Origin: an uncultured Bacilli bacterium
GTDB lineage: Bacteria > Bacillota_I > Bacilli_A > RF39 > UBA660
Direction of reading: 5' to 3'
Assembly: GCA_910576795.1 (NCBI GenBank)
Contig: CAJTIX010000013.1
Coordinates: 1-36,996, forward strand
Length of the DNA: 36,996 nucleotides
The translations under genes and the position numbers were made by a program. How positions within the stretch are numbered: the stretch's first letter is position 1; the number at the start of each line of letters is the position of its first letter. Shown here in pieces: positions 1 through 7,979 of this stretch. The notes below the pieces were generated by a model, which made no database searches, was not told the DNA's origin, and saw nothing but the letters and a program-made list of their open reading frames with translations.

Positions 1-30
1 ATCATATTTTCCATTATAGAACTTTTTCAT
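1..30 (-). CDS. Start of a gene that runs off the left edge
   Basis: Ten codons are visible (MKKFYNGKYD), starting with ATG at 30 behind a good ribosome site, AGAGGTGA, about five bases upstream. The gene follows tadC on the same strand but is separated from it by a terminator, so it may be transcribed on its own or at a different level. In Tad loci a pilin, prepilin peptidase or further minor pilin often lies at such a position. Ten residues are too few to say which, if any, this is. Confidence 0.5.
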   Translation of the reverse strand, partial: MKKFYNGKYD

Positions 31-78
31 TTCATCACCTCTACTTATAACATACAAGATGATTTTTCTTTTTCCTTC

Positions 79-103
79 AAAAAAAAGAAACATTTCAGTT
101 TCT
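79..103 (-). terminator. Rho-independent terminator after tadC
   Basis: On the minus strand AGAAAC pairs with GTTTCT across a six-base loop and is followed by a run of eight T. It begins two bases after the tadC stop codon, so it should end or attenuate the Tad operon before the gene at the left edge. Confidence 0.7.
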
Positions 104-104
104 C

Positions 105-890
105 TTAAAAATTCATCATCTGCATCATTGCAAATAATAGCAATAATAAAATTCCACCACCAGTAACTACCAACATAGTCATTGTTTTATTTTCCATCGT
201 ATCTAGACGATTCTTATATTTTTGTTCACGTGCTTTATTTTGTAATGTTGATACTGTTCTTGCAAATAAAACCAGTTGTTCTTGTTTGTTCTCCTGTGAT
301 CCTAACCCCAAGCGATAAAGCAAGCGCATCATTCTCATAGAATCTCTTACTGGGTATTCCTTCGCAAAATCCATATAAGGATTTACACTAGAATCACCTG
401 CTTCAATCTTAGTAATCAATTTTTCAAGACCTGGCTTAAAAATTTCAGGAGCTGTATCTATTGATTTACGAATTGCTACTGGAACTGTATAGTGTTGTAC
501 TAAGATTTCCAAACTCTTTAAATAGTATGGCAACATTTGATTAATGTTATTTAAATTTGCTCTATAATATCTCTGTAGACTTGTATATGGTAATTTAAAT
601 ACCAAAAATCCTAAAATAAATGCGAATAAGACATTTACGAATGATAGATTAGAGAGCATGAAGATAAATATAATGAATACAATTATGACAACTCCATTAC
701 GCAAGCGTTTTGAAAATTCACGGTTTACATCTACTTCATTCCCATAACGTACTGCTAACAAGAATTTATAGTCATCCTCCATTAAAAATCGAAAATATGG
801 TTCTGCATCTGTTAAAAATTTTTGTGTATCAATTTTCTTATTGTACTCTAATACAAATAAGATGATTAGTGCGATTAAAATAAATTCCAT
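105..890 (-). CDS. tadC: TadC-like type II secretion F-domain membrane protein
   Basis: A 261-residue inner-membrane platform protein of the Tad/Flp assembly machine. It has a short N-terminal hydrophobic stretch, a pair of membrane segments near residues 65-100, a cytoplasmic helical domain of the T2SS F type (about 110-235, with the PYYLKSLEILVQ and LLYRLGLGSQ stretches), and a last membrane segment at 240-260. Its start codon overlaps the stop of the preceding gene by one base (TAATG), which indicates translational coupling. With its neighbour it should form the membrane ring driven by the CpaF ATPase. The TadB/TadC assignment rests on gene order; both proteins belong to the same family. 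Confidence 0.8.
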   Translation of the reverse strand: MEFILIALIILFVLEYNKKIDTQKFLTDAEPYFRFLMEDDYKFLLAVRYGNEVDVNREFSKRLRNGVVIIVFIIFIFMLSNLSFVNVLFAFILGFLVFKLPYTSLQRYYRANLNNINQMLPYYLKSLEILVQHYTVPVAIRKSIDTAPEIFKPGLEKLITKIEAGDSSVNPYMDFAKEYPVRDSMRMMRLLYRLGLGSQENKQEQLVLFARTVSTLQNKAREQKYKNRLDTMENKTMTMLVVTGGGILLLLLFAMMQMMNF

Positions 891-1792
891 TATTCAGCCC
901 CCACATTCTCATTGTAGTATTTCTCACCAGAAAGTAAGAAATATGTATTGATAATAATAATAGCGTGTAATAACAGTTGAACCAAACCATTGTCTAATAA
1001 TTTAATATAAGATTCTACACCCAATAAAAATTGAACTAACATAACCATTAAGTATAAAATAATACCAAATTGTAAGAACTTTTTATGGAATTGTGCTCTA
1101 TCTAGACGATCTCTATATACGTTTTCTACTAGCATATCGATATCAAGTGACATATTTTCAAGTGCATCACTTGAATTTTTGGAACCTTCATTGGTAATTT
1201 GTAAGAATAATTGATGCATATTTTTTACGATAAAATAATCATATTTTTGATTCATGAATTGAATAGATTGTTCTATTGTACCATTTTCATATGCCAAATC
1301 AATCATTGTTTTTACATCAGATTTTACAGGGTCTTCTAAAACACCCGATTCATAAACACCTTCTAGGGCTTTAATAAATGATTGAGTGGTTGCGAATTCC
1401 ATAATCGTATTGGTCGTATATACTTGAATTTGCTCGAAAATAAATTCACTATAAATTCTTTTACATCTTAGATAAGTAAGGTAAGGAATTGTTATAACTG
1501 CAACTACCGCATATACAAGTGACAATAATAAGTTGTAGAAATATAAATAAGAGATTACTGCAGCTGCTACTGCAAAAATGATAACCTGTAATGTATATTG
1601 TTTCTTAGTATATTCTTGTCCAAGTTCCTTTACTTTTTCCCTTACTTCTTTAAAAGAATAAGGAGCATACTTATCATAAACATTTCCTACTTGTTTTGAA
1701 ATGTATTTATATACATTTGTTCCCGCACTATTTCGGTAAGCAAGAATAAATATGATTACAAAAGCAATTAGGATAAATACGAATATTTCCAT
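890..1792 (-). CDS. tadB: TadB-like type II secretion F-domain membrane protein
   Basis: A 300-residue paralogue of the following gene. It has an N-terminal membrane anchor (residues 1-18), two membrane segments near 68-105, a helical F-type cytoplasmic domain at about 115-235, and a C-terminal hydrophobic pair (about 238-290). GGAGG lies seven bases before the ATG. It stands directly downstream of cpaF, the canonical tadA-tadB-tadC order. Its expected role is the inner-membrane assembly platform for pilin extrusion. Confidence 0.8.
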   Translation of the reverse strand: MEIFVFILIAFVIIFILAYRNSAGTNVYKYISKQVGNVYDKYAPYSFKEVREKVKELGQEYTKKQYTLQVIIFAVAAAVISYLYFYNLLLSLVYAVVAVITIPYLTYLRCKRIYSEFIFEQIQVYTTNTIMEFATTQSFIKALEGVYESGVLEDPVKSDVKTMIDLAYENGTIEQSIQFMNQKYDYFIVKNMHQLFLQITNEGSKNSSDALENMSLDIDMLVENVYRDRLDRAQFHKKFLQFGIILYLMVMLVQFLLGVESYIKLLDNGLVQLLLHAIIIINTYFLLSGEKYYNENVGAE

Positions 1793-1805
1793 TTAAATAC
1801 CTCCT

Positions 1806-2933
1806 TTATTCATATGAAATATTTTGGTTTACAGTTCCAAATACTGATGCTTGTGGAGCTGTATGGGTTATGGGTTCGTTTGTATGGATTACATTAGGAG
1901 ATAAAACGACTCCTTGTGTATCCAAGTAATCCAGTAAATATTTGGATGGCTGATTTCTGACTACTTTTCCTGATGTTGATTTTTGATAAATGACATTATG
2001 TTTTGCTTCATTGTTTTCTGTTACATAAAATTCAGTAACTTCTGCGATTTCACGAACAAAACGCTTAGTCACTTTATCTTGGTATCCACGTACATATACA
2101 CCCAATTGTATGTATCTGTAAATGGTTTTTAGAAATTGATCAATATCTTGATTGGTTTCTAACAAGCTATACATACGATGTGGTATAGAAATTGCTTTAT
2201 CTGCATGTATCGTTGATAAAATGTAATGTCCTGATGAGATAGAATTACGGACTGCCATTACTGCTTCTGCGCTACGCACCTCTGATAATAAAATCCATTT
2301 TGGATTTTGTCGCATACAAGTAACAAGTACATCAGAATAAGATGCAATGTTATTGGTTTTCATCGCAACAATATCACGATGTGGAAAAATTCGGTCTAAG
2401 TGCAATTCTAAAGTATCTTCAACTGTTATAATTTTCTCATCTTCTTTTGTATGAGAAGCTAAATATTTAATAAACTCTGTCTTTCCAGATCCTGTTTCTC
2501 CACATACAATAATATTACAATGTCCAAGAACACACTGAATTAGAAAATCATGAATATCTAAATCAATGTATTTTTCTTGTAACAGTTTGTCTTTCTCCAA
2601 TCTTATTTTTGCTGGAGTTTTACGAATTACACAGGCAATTCCATTACGTGCAATTGATTCGTGGATAAAATTGAGACGCAATTCTGCACCTTCTGCATCC
2701 AAGAAGGGATGAGCCATATTAAATGACTTTCCCATTACATTGGAACATTGGAATGCTAACTTTTCAATTAATGCATCATTGATATTTGGATTTTCAATTC
2801 GAAAGTTACCTTTGGATAATGTTTTTAAATAGATTTGTCCACCATTACTGTAGGAAATATCAGTAATGTCATCATCCTCTAAATAAGGTTTGATAGGCCC
2901 AAAATCAATTTGGGAGAACATATTATCATTCAT
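1806..2933 (-). CDS. cpaF: CpaF/TadA-type secretion ATPase
   Basis: A 375-residue hexameric ATPase of the type II/IV secretion superfamily that powers Tad pilus assembly. The Walker A motif GETGSGKT is at residues 145-152, the Asp box VEDT at 171-174, Walker B with the catalytic Glu in WILLSEVR at 213-220, and the His box GHYILSTIHA at 235-244. All core motifs are intact. The N-terminal domain (about 15-110) matches the CpaF type, although the protein is shorter than many CpaF proteins of 400-470 residues because the leading extension is missing. The last 60 or so residues are polar and less family-like. The start follows GAAGG by eight bases, and the gene is three bases from the cpaB stop. 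Confidence 0.93.
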   Translation of the reverse strand: MNDNMFSQIDFGPIKPYLEDDDITDISYSNGGQIYLKTLSKGNFRIENPNINDALIEKLAFQCSNVMGKSFNMAHPFLDAEGAELRLNFIHESIARNGIACVIRKTPAKIRLEKDKLLQEKYIDLDIHDFLIQCVLGHCNIIVCGETGSGKTEFIKYLASHTKEDEKIITVEDTLELHLDRIFPHRDIVAMKTNNIASYSDVLVTCMRQNPKWILLSEVRSAEAVMAVRNSISSGHYILSTIHADKAISIPHRMYSLLETNQDIDQFLKTIYRYIQLGVYVRGYQDKVTKRFVREIAEVTEFYVTENNEAKHNVIYQKSTSGKVVRNQPSKYLLDYLDTQGVVLSPNVIHTNEPITHTAPQASVFGTVNQNISYE

Positions 2934-2936
2934 AGA

Positions 2937-3746
2937 TTAACCTTCTGTTTGCTGTATTGCTGCATTTAATTCATCATTAGGTACAGTATTGGCATTGATG
3001 AAATCTCTTAATGTTTGTGAACTTACCATAGTACTTCCTTCAGGTACAACTGCAGTTCCACCATGTGGTACTGGGAATAATTCAGCTGAGAAAGCAGTCA
3101 TGTATTTTCCTTTTAATAATAATACATTGATATCTGGTTTTACACCAAAGATTAAACTGCTTGGAACACGTGCTTCTTCACTGTTTTCAAATACATTTCT
3201 TCCAGATGCATCTTTTACAGCTAATACTTTTACGTTTTCTACTAATTTACCAACCATAAGTTGTCCATTTTCGTTAACAGCTTTCATGTAAATATCAATA
3301 TAGTTACCTGGGAAAATAGAATTTCCATAAGTTTTATCCATTGTAACAGCCATGTTGTATGGTACTTCTCCATCTGCTACTTCAACAAAGGCAGAATCTG
3401 GTAAATCTGATTCATTTACTACAACTCCACTATAGAACATACTTCCTTTTGGAATTACAGTGTTATAATTACTATATTTTCCAATGACGAATGCAGCAGA
3501 GCGAATGACATTACTTTGTAATACAACTGGTGCTACATCCACATATTCAACCATATCTGAAGTGATTTTGGTTCTAGGTTGAATGGTTTGTGCCGCAACT
3601 GGAATATTAGTTACTGGATTTACCATTCTGTTGATTTGGATACGATATCCAAAAAATAGGACTAAGATAATCGCGATTACTCCAATAATCGTAACTGTGT
3701 TTTTGTTTCTGAAAAATCTTTTTAATGCAATCATTAAATTATTCAT
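2937..3746 (-). CDS. cpaB: CpaB/RcpC-like pilus assembly protein with SAF domain
   Basis: A 269-residue protein with an N-terminal membrane anchor (about 18-36) and an extracytoplasmic region. It contains a SAF-like module (about 46-110: IPVAAQTIQPRTKITSDMV, then a GxV... VIPKG pattern) followed by a beta-rich RcpC-type domain (about 115-230) with the PGNYIDIYM stretch. In Gram-negative Tad systems CpaB links the inner-membrane complex to the secretin. No secretin exists here, so its job in a monoderm cell is more likely a cell-wall or assembly scaffold (inference). GAGAGGAAGG precedes the ATG. Confidence 0.85.
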   Translation of the reverse strand: MNNLMIALKRFFRNKNTVTIIGVIAIILVLFFGYRIQINRMVNPVTNIPVAAQTIQPRTKITSDMVEYVDVAPVVLQSNVIRSAAFVIGKYSNYNTVIPKGSMFYSGVVVNESDLPDSAFVEVADGEVPYNMAVTMDKTYGNSIFPGNYIDIYMKAVNENGQLMVGKLVENVKVLAVKDASGRNVFENSEEARVPSSLIFGVKPDINVLLLKGKYMTAFSAELFPVPHGGTAVVPEGSTMVSSQTLRDFINANTVPNDELNAAIQQTEG

Positions 3747-3764
3747 ATATTTTCCTTCCTCTCT

Positions 3765-4166
3765 TTAATATGGTGTTTCCAATATTGCATCCAGACGATT
3801 GGATATATCAAATTCTATAATCTCGTCTGTTACATTGGATTCCAATGTAGATGAAACTCTTAAACTTACCTTTGGTGGTGTTTCATTTACATCATATATG
3901 TCCACTCTATAAGTATTTCCAATGGTTACACTTTCTGCAAACCTTCTTATAAAGTTTTCAACAAATTTTTCTCGATCGATACGTACAGTACCTGTTTTAC
4001 GATAAGATGCTAGATCAACAGCGTCATACATAGCCGCCTCTGTAATTTCTTTGAGTAAAATATAATTTTGTTCATCTGTATTGGTAGCAGTTTGGAAAAA
4101 GAAGATAAAAGCAATGGATGTAACACCTAACATGATGACAAAGATACCCCAAAATGATTCTTTCAC
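3765..4166 (-). CDS. TadE-like single-pass membrane protein
   Basis: A 133-residue protein with one N-terminal hydrophobic helix (about 5-25, FWGIFVIMLGVTSIAFIFFF) and an outward-facing mixed domain. This is the layout of TadE/TadF minor pilins, and its position beside cpaB supports a minor-pilin or assembly role. It does not show a clear prepilin peptidase site with the usual Gly and Glu+5. The start is GTG at 4166, chosen because AGAGGTGA lies six bases upstream and because the preceding gene ends 12 bases before it. The exact family is unknown to me. Confidence 0.6.
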   Translation of the reverse strand: MKESFWGIFVIMLGVTSIAFIFFFQTATNTDEQNYILLKEITEAAMYDAVDLASYRKTGTVRIDREKFVENFIRRFAESVTIGNTYRVDIYDVNETPPKVSLRVSSTLESNVTDEIIEFDISNRLDAILETPY

Positions 4167-4178
4167 TTCTTTTCACCT

Positions 4179-7100
4179 CTAACTTTCTGCGCAACCATAG
4201 AAGTCGCTTTTTGCGCCTGAGCTACAAACTCCACCAATTAGTCCTGAGATAGATTCTCTTAAAAATTGATTACTCAAACATGCAACTCCATTGGAATTAC
4301 ATTCTAATGTGAAGTCAGCATAGCCACCTACTTTTTCTTGTGAATCATTATATTTACGAATTTCTTTGATGGTATTGGTATCTAAGATAAAGGTATATAA
4401 TGGTTCTTTTTGATAAACAGCATTTCCTTCTACATTACGGTTATATAAAATCTGATTTTTTACTAATAATTCACTATTCCAGTTGGAACCTGGATATCTT
4501 CCTAAATGTGGATCCAAACTAAACTTATTGGTTGTATAACTGACACCTGCACCTGCTGTTTTCCCTGGGAATGGATTTCTAAGGGAAATGGTTCTATAGA
4601 TAATTCTTTGTCCACCTGGACATACGGTATCTTTACAATATTGTAATGCGGCTTCTAACCCCATATGAATATTTGCAAATACACATGGTTTAATATCCAT
4701 ACCATCATTAAATGTTCCCTTTGGACAGTGGTAATCTACATTATTACTACATATTGCATTTACACAATAATCATAACTGTTACCATTATTTAAACAAGCG
4801 GTAATTTTAATACTACTATCATTTGGACAGAATTTATCACCTGATCCGTTTGGACATAATGTTGAGACGCAATGTTGAAAACTAGAATTTTTTAAGCAAT
4901 CTGTAATATTTATGGTTTGGTCACTTGGACAATATGTTTCAACTGTTGCATTACAATATTTTAATTGTGCGTCTGCACAGGTCATAGGATTAGCACTTGT
5001 ACTTGCATTATAAATAATTGGATATAAATCTTCTCCAGCATGTTCTGTTCCATCTGGACAAACACATTCATCAGATGGTGCATTCATGACAGAGTAGTTA
5101 CAAGTATATGGTTTGGATTGCGCTAATTGCGTAAATTTTCCATTTTCTCCTAAACTATTTACTATAATATTTAAGTTATATAGTTTACCTACTTTCGCAT
5201 TATATGATGTAGGTAAAAAACTATAACCAACATCAATTACATCCCCAATTGGACTCACAAGAGGTTTATTATCTTTTTTACTAACATAGCGATATATATT
5301 ATCCGGTAGAGAATAGGTAGTTATTGCTGTTACACTAATTGTTCTTTCGTCAATTGTTTTCATTAAATTTGTTAAACAACTTACTGTATTACATCCACTT
5401 TTATCAAATTCATAATGGTATTCTGCATTACACCCATCACAAGCATACTGTGTATTTCCGATTAGACTATAAGTAGCACCATATTCGTTATCATCATATG
5501 AAATAGAAGTATCACTTGTAAATTGATATAAATCTTCTGGAGATATACTATAGTTAGCACAAGTATTTAATTCTGTTATTATCTTACTAGCCATTTCATA
5601 AGAATCAAAATATTGTCCACAATATTTAATGTGATTTTCATATCTAGTTACTTCATTTTGCGCTTGTGTCTGTTTTTCCTTCACTGTTCTTAAATTACTA
5701 TTAGCTGTTGCAAGTTGCACATTGAACGAATTTAGACTTTCATTGATGCCACCAATTGCTCCTGCTGCAGATGCAGCTTCAGTTTGATATCTTGAACAAT
5801 TTTTATTAATGTATTCATTATAACAATTTTGATATCCCACTTGCCCTACCTTTTCACAATTGGTTTTTGCTTGACTTTGACATTTTGCTAAATTGCCATT
5901 GGCTTGATTTTGTTCTTGTTCATATTTAGCTTTTTGGGATTCATATTGTCCTATTGTCTGCTTAATAGAATTTACTTGATTCTCTACAGTTTTAACTTCT
6001 TCATTCACTTTATTTAAGTTGGCTTTTGCATCACTTAATGCCTTACTATAGGTATTTTCGCAAGTACCACCGTTCCGTCTAATTGTTTCATAAGAGGATC
6101 TATACCTGTTTACAATATCTATAGCATTATTATAATCTTCACTAACTTTAGTATCATTTGCAATTACTAATTTACATGTTTTATATCCCCTATAACTTAA
6201 GCTATATAGATTTTTCCATACCGTATGTTCTGTTGCGGTAGAAGTAGGCCAAACAATACTAGTCCCTAACGAAATTGGACTAGAAATTCCTCCAGGATAA
6301 TTGACATATACTTCCTCTTTACAATAAAGCTTACAGTAATCACTTACTTTTGTTTCTAAGGTTCCTTCTTCAATTGTAGTTCCACAAACGCTTGTATCCA
6401 TTTCAGTATGATATTTTGCAGTCGTCATTTGATTGTCATTTACACACACAGGTGGATTTCCTACTACTTTTACTCCATATCCATCTGGACAAGTATTTGT
6501 ATTTGGACAATTTTCGGAAACACACTCAGCATATTCTTTTCCACTGTTGATACAAGCTGTTATATCTATTGAATCATTTGGACTAGGACAATATGTTTTG
6601 TCTGGATCCTTTACGACTGTATCATTTGGACAAACATTTCCAGGTAGTCCTGTTAAGAATTTTTGATATCTTCCACCATTTTTATATTCATATACGTATA
6701 GCTTTCCTTTATATACGTTTCCTTTATCTAATTCTTCTAAGAAGTTGTTTCTATAGTCTGTTTGTATTTTTCCAATTAGATTTTCTGGAACTTTATTACT
6801 TTTTAAATACGTTACAAGCGCTTCTGATGCATCTCTATTAAAATTTGTTCGAAAGGTTCCATCAGATGCATTTGGGTTTGTTGCTTCCTCCCATATTGCA
6901 ACTTGCGCAGTAAGATATTTAAGTTGTCCATCCTGCGTATTGATATTTGCTTTGCGTCCATATTCATAGGCAACTCTCATTCTATATGTTATATTTGATC
7001 CTGCAGCCTTCCTAATATAGGCATTTTTTGTCGCATTATCGATACTATATCCTGGATTCAAGCAAAAAGCAAGTTGCATTCCACCAGTGCTATCCTTTAA

Positions 7101-7250
7101 TGATGCTATATATAAAGTTTTTTGCGTCAGCTGGAATTGAAATTTTACACTTGCTTTTTCCATCAATGTTGCACAATATTGTTCTTCGGCTTTGACATTA
7201 CCTGCAAATAAAATTAGAGATAATGCGAATATAGTCATTATTTTTTTCAC
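4179..7250 (-). CDS. Large secreted Cys-rich protein with N-terminal thioester-like domain
   Basis: This is a 1023-residue protein. The GTG at 7250 was chosen because GGGGGTG stands seven bases upstream and a signal peptide starts there (residues 1-21, ending VKA). Residues about 22-180 resemble Gram-positive thioester domains: AFCLNPG gives Cys63 and TAQVAIW gives Gln116, the pair that forms the Cys-Gln bond in that family. Then come a Cys-rich repeat, a segment with VYVNYPGG and IVWPT, a long coiled coil (about 400-545), a beta-rich region, further Cys repeats, and a terminal module with RNPFPG. About 50 Cys suggest many disulfides. There is no LPXTG and no C-terminal membrane segment, so it may be held by the pilus machine or its anchored neighbour (inference). 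The full domain call is from motif reading alone. Confidence 0.72.
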   Translation of the reverse strand: MKKIMTIFALSLILFAGNVKAEEQYCATLMEKASVKFQFQLTQKTLYIASLKDSTGGMQLAFCLNPGYSIDNATKNAYIRKAAGSNITYRMRVAYEYGRKANINTQDGQLKYLTAQVAIWEEATNPNASDGTFRTNFNRDASEALVTYLKSNKVPENLIGKIQTDYRNNFLEELDKGNVYKGKLYVYEYKNGGRYQKFLTGLPGNVCPNDTVVKDPDKTYCPSPNDSIDITACINSGKEYAECVSENCPNTNTCPDGYGVKVVGNPPVCVNDNQMTTAKYHTEMDTSVCGTTIEEGTLETKVSDYCKLYCKEEVYVNYPGGISSPISLGTSIVWPTSTATEHTVWKNLYSLSYRGYKTCKLVIANDTKVSEDYNNAIDIVNRYRSSYETIRRNGGTCENTYSKALSDAKANLNKVNEEVKTVENQVNSIKQTIGQYESQKAKYEQEQNQANGNLAKCQSQAKTNCEKVGQVGYQNCYNEYINKNCSRYQTEAASAAGAIGGINESLNSFNVQLATANSNLRTVKEKQTQAQNEVTRYENHIKYCGQYFDSYEMASKIITELNTCANYSISPEDLYQFTSDTSISYDDNEYGATYSLIGNTQYACDGCNAEYHYEFDKSGCNTVSCLTNLMKTIDERTISVTAITTYSLPDNIYRYVSKKDNKPLVSPIGDVIDVGYSFLPTSYNAKVGKLYNLNIIVNSLGENGKFTQLAQSKPYTCNYSVMNAPSDECVCPDGTEHAGEDLYPIIYNASTSANPMTCADAQLKYCNATVETYCPSDQTINITDCLKNSSFQHCVSTLCPNGSGDKFCPNDSSIKITACLNNGNSYDYCVNAICSNNVDYHCPKGTFNDGMDIKPCVFANIHMGLEAALQYCKDTVCPGGQRIIYRTISLRNPFPGKTAGAGVSYTTNKFSLDPHLGRYPGSNWNSELLVKNQILYNRNVEGNAVYQKEPLYTFILDTNTIKEIRKYNDSQEKVGGYADFTLECNSNGVACLSNQFLRESISGLIGGVCSSGAKSDFYGCAES
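4611..5069 (-). repeat. Cys-rich protein repeats inside the large secreted protein
   Basis: Two alternating repeat types are encoded here. One reads roughly C-P-x-D-x-x-I-x-I-T-x-C-L-x-N, then C-V-x3-C-P-N (two copies: YCPSDQTINITDCLKNSS and FCPNDSSIKITACLNNGN). The other begins CPDGT or CPKGT and ends with a YC-x3-V pattern (two copies). A fifth unit of the first type (YCPSPNDSIDITACINSG) lies apart, near 6504-6600. The repeats are diverged at the DNA level, so they are old rather than recent expansions. Confidence 0.7.
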
Positions 7251-7263
7251 CAATATACACCCC

Positions 7264-7908
7264 CTAAAATAGGTCATTTTTTTTGTTATAACGATAAATG
7301 ATAACAATTCCCCCAATAATAAAAATTGGTAAAATGATATAATAATAATTTAAATAGAATTCCAAAACATAATCATAAATTCCTTTTACTTCTTCTTTTG
7401 GAGTTTCTGGAACTGGCTTTTCTTCTGTTATCTTTGAGTTTTCTACTTTTTGTTTAAATTCTTCATAAGAAAGTGTCATTTGTGTCCATTTTTGACAGAG
7501 AGCATGACTTTCCATCCCAATACATACTGCATCTTGATAATAAGGATTATAAGGTGGCAGATTGACGTAATGTGAATATAAAGTATCATCATCACACAAA
7601 ATATCACTTGTATAAATATCAAAACGATAACTTGTATTGGCTTGTAGATTTGAAATAACAAGTTCATTTCCTTGATAAGAATAAGTACGACCATTTTTAA
7701 TATCTTTTATGATAAAGCCTTCTGGAATATTGGATAAAATAACTTGAAATGTAATCGTTCCATTTGCTTCTGTATAAGTATAACTTGTTTTGATATTGCT
7801 TGCTAGAGTTTGATACTGAGCCTTTTTTTCATTTGAGCAAAGAATTGCTTTCGTTTGCAATGGAATACTTAACAATAATAAGCCTAAAATGATTACAAAT
7901 CGTTTCAT
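7264..7908 (-). CDS. Small secreted protein with C-terminal membrane anchor
   Basis: A 214-residue protein whose start is placed at ATG 7908, with AAAGGA upstream and a signal peptide beginning there (ending QTKA). Residues about 35-105 form a beta-rich stretch with LSNIPEGFIIKDIKNG and LQANTSYRFDIYTSD, resembling a fibronectin type III fold. There are several Cys, then a Pro/Glu/Lys-rich linker (EEKPVPETPKEEVKG), a membrane segment at about 185-205 and a basic tail. The topology is that of a membrane-anchored surface protein. It lies 14 bases before the start of the thioester-domain gene and could serve as its partner or anchor (inference). Confidence 0.65.
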   Translation of the reverse strand: MKRFVIILGLLLLSIPLQTKAILCSNEKKAQYQTLASNIKTSYTYTEANGTITFQVILSNIPEGFIIKDIKNGRTYSYQGNELVISNLQANTSYRFDIYTSDILCDDDTLYSHYVNLPPYNPYYQDAVCIGMESHALCQKWTQMTLSYEEFKQKVENSKITEEKPVPETPKEEVKGIYDYVLEFYLNYYYIILPIFIIGGIVIIYRYNKKNDLF

Positions 7909-7979
7909 CCTATCTATCCTTTCTTTTTTATTATAACATGAATTCCTTATTCTACAAGTAATTATACTATTTTTTGACA

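Noticed and set aside
2989..3768. Plus-strand frames opposite cpaB
   Set aside because: Antisense shadows; cpaB on the minus strand has a clear family match and ribosome site.
6433..6841. Two plus-strand open frames opposite the large secreted protein
   Set aside because: They are shadows of the minus-strand Cys-rich coding frame, have no ribosome site and have unlikely composition.
7251..7316. Extension of the large secreted protein to an ATG at 7316
   Set aside because: It would place 22 residues ahead of a good signal peptide and overlap the upstream gene; GGGGGTG fits the GTG at 7250.
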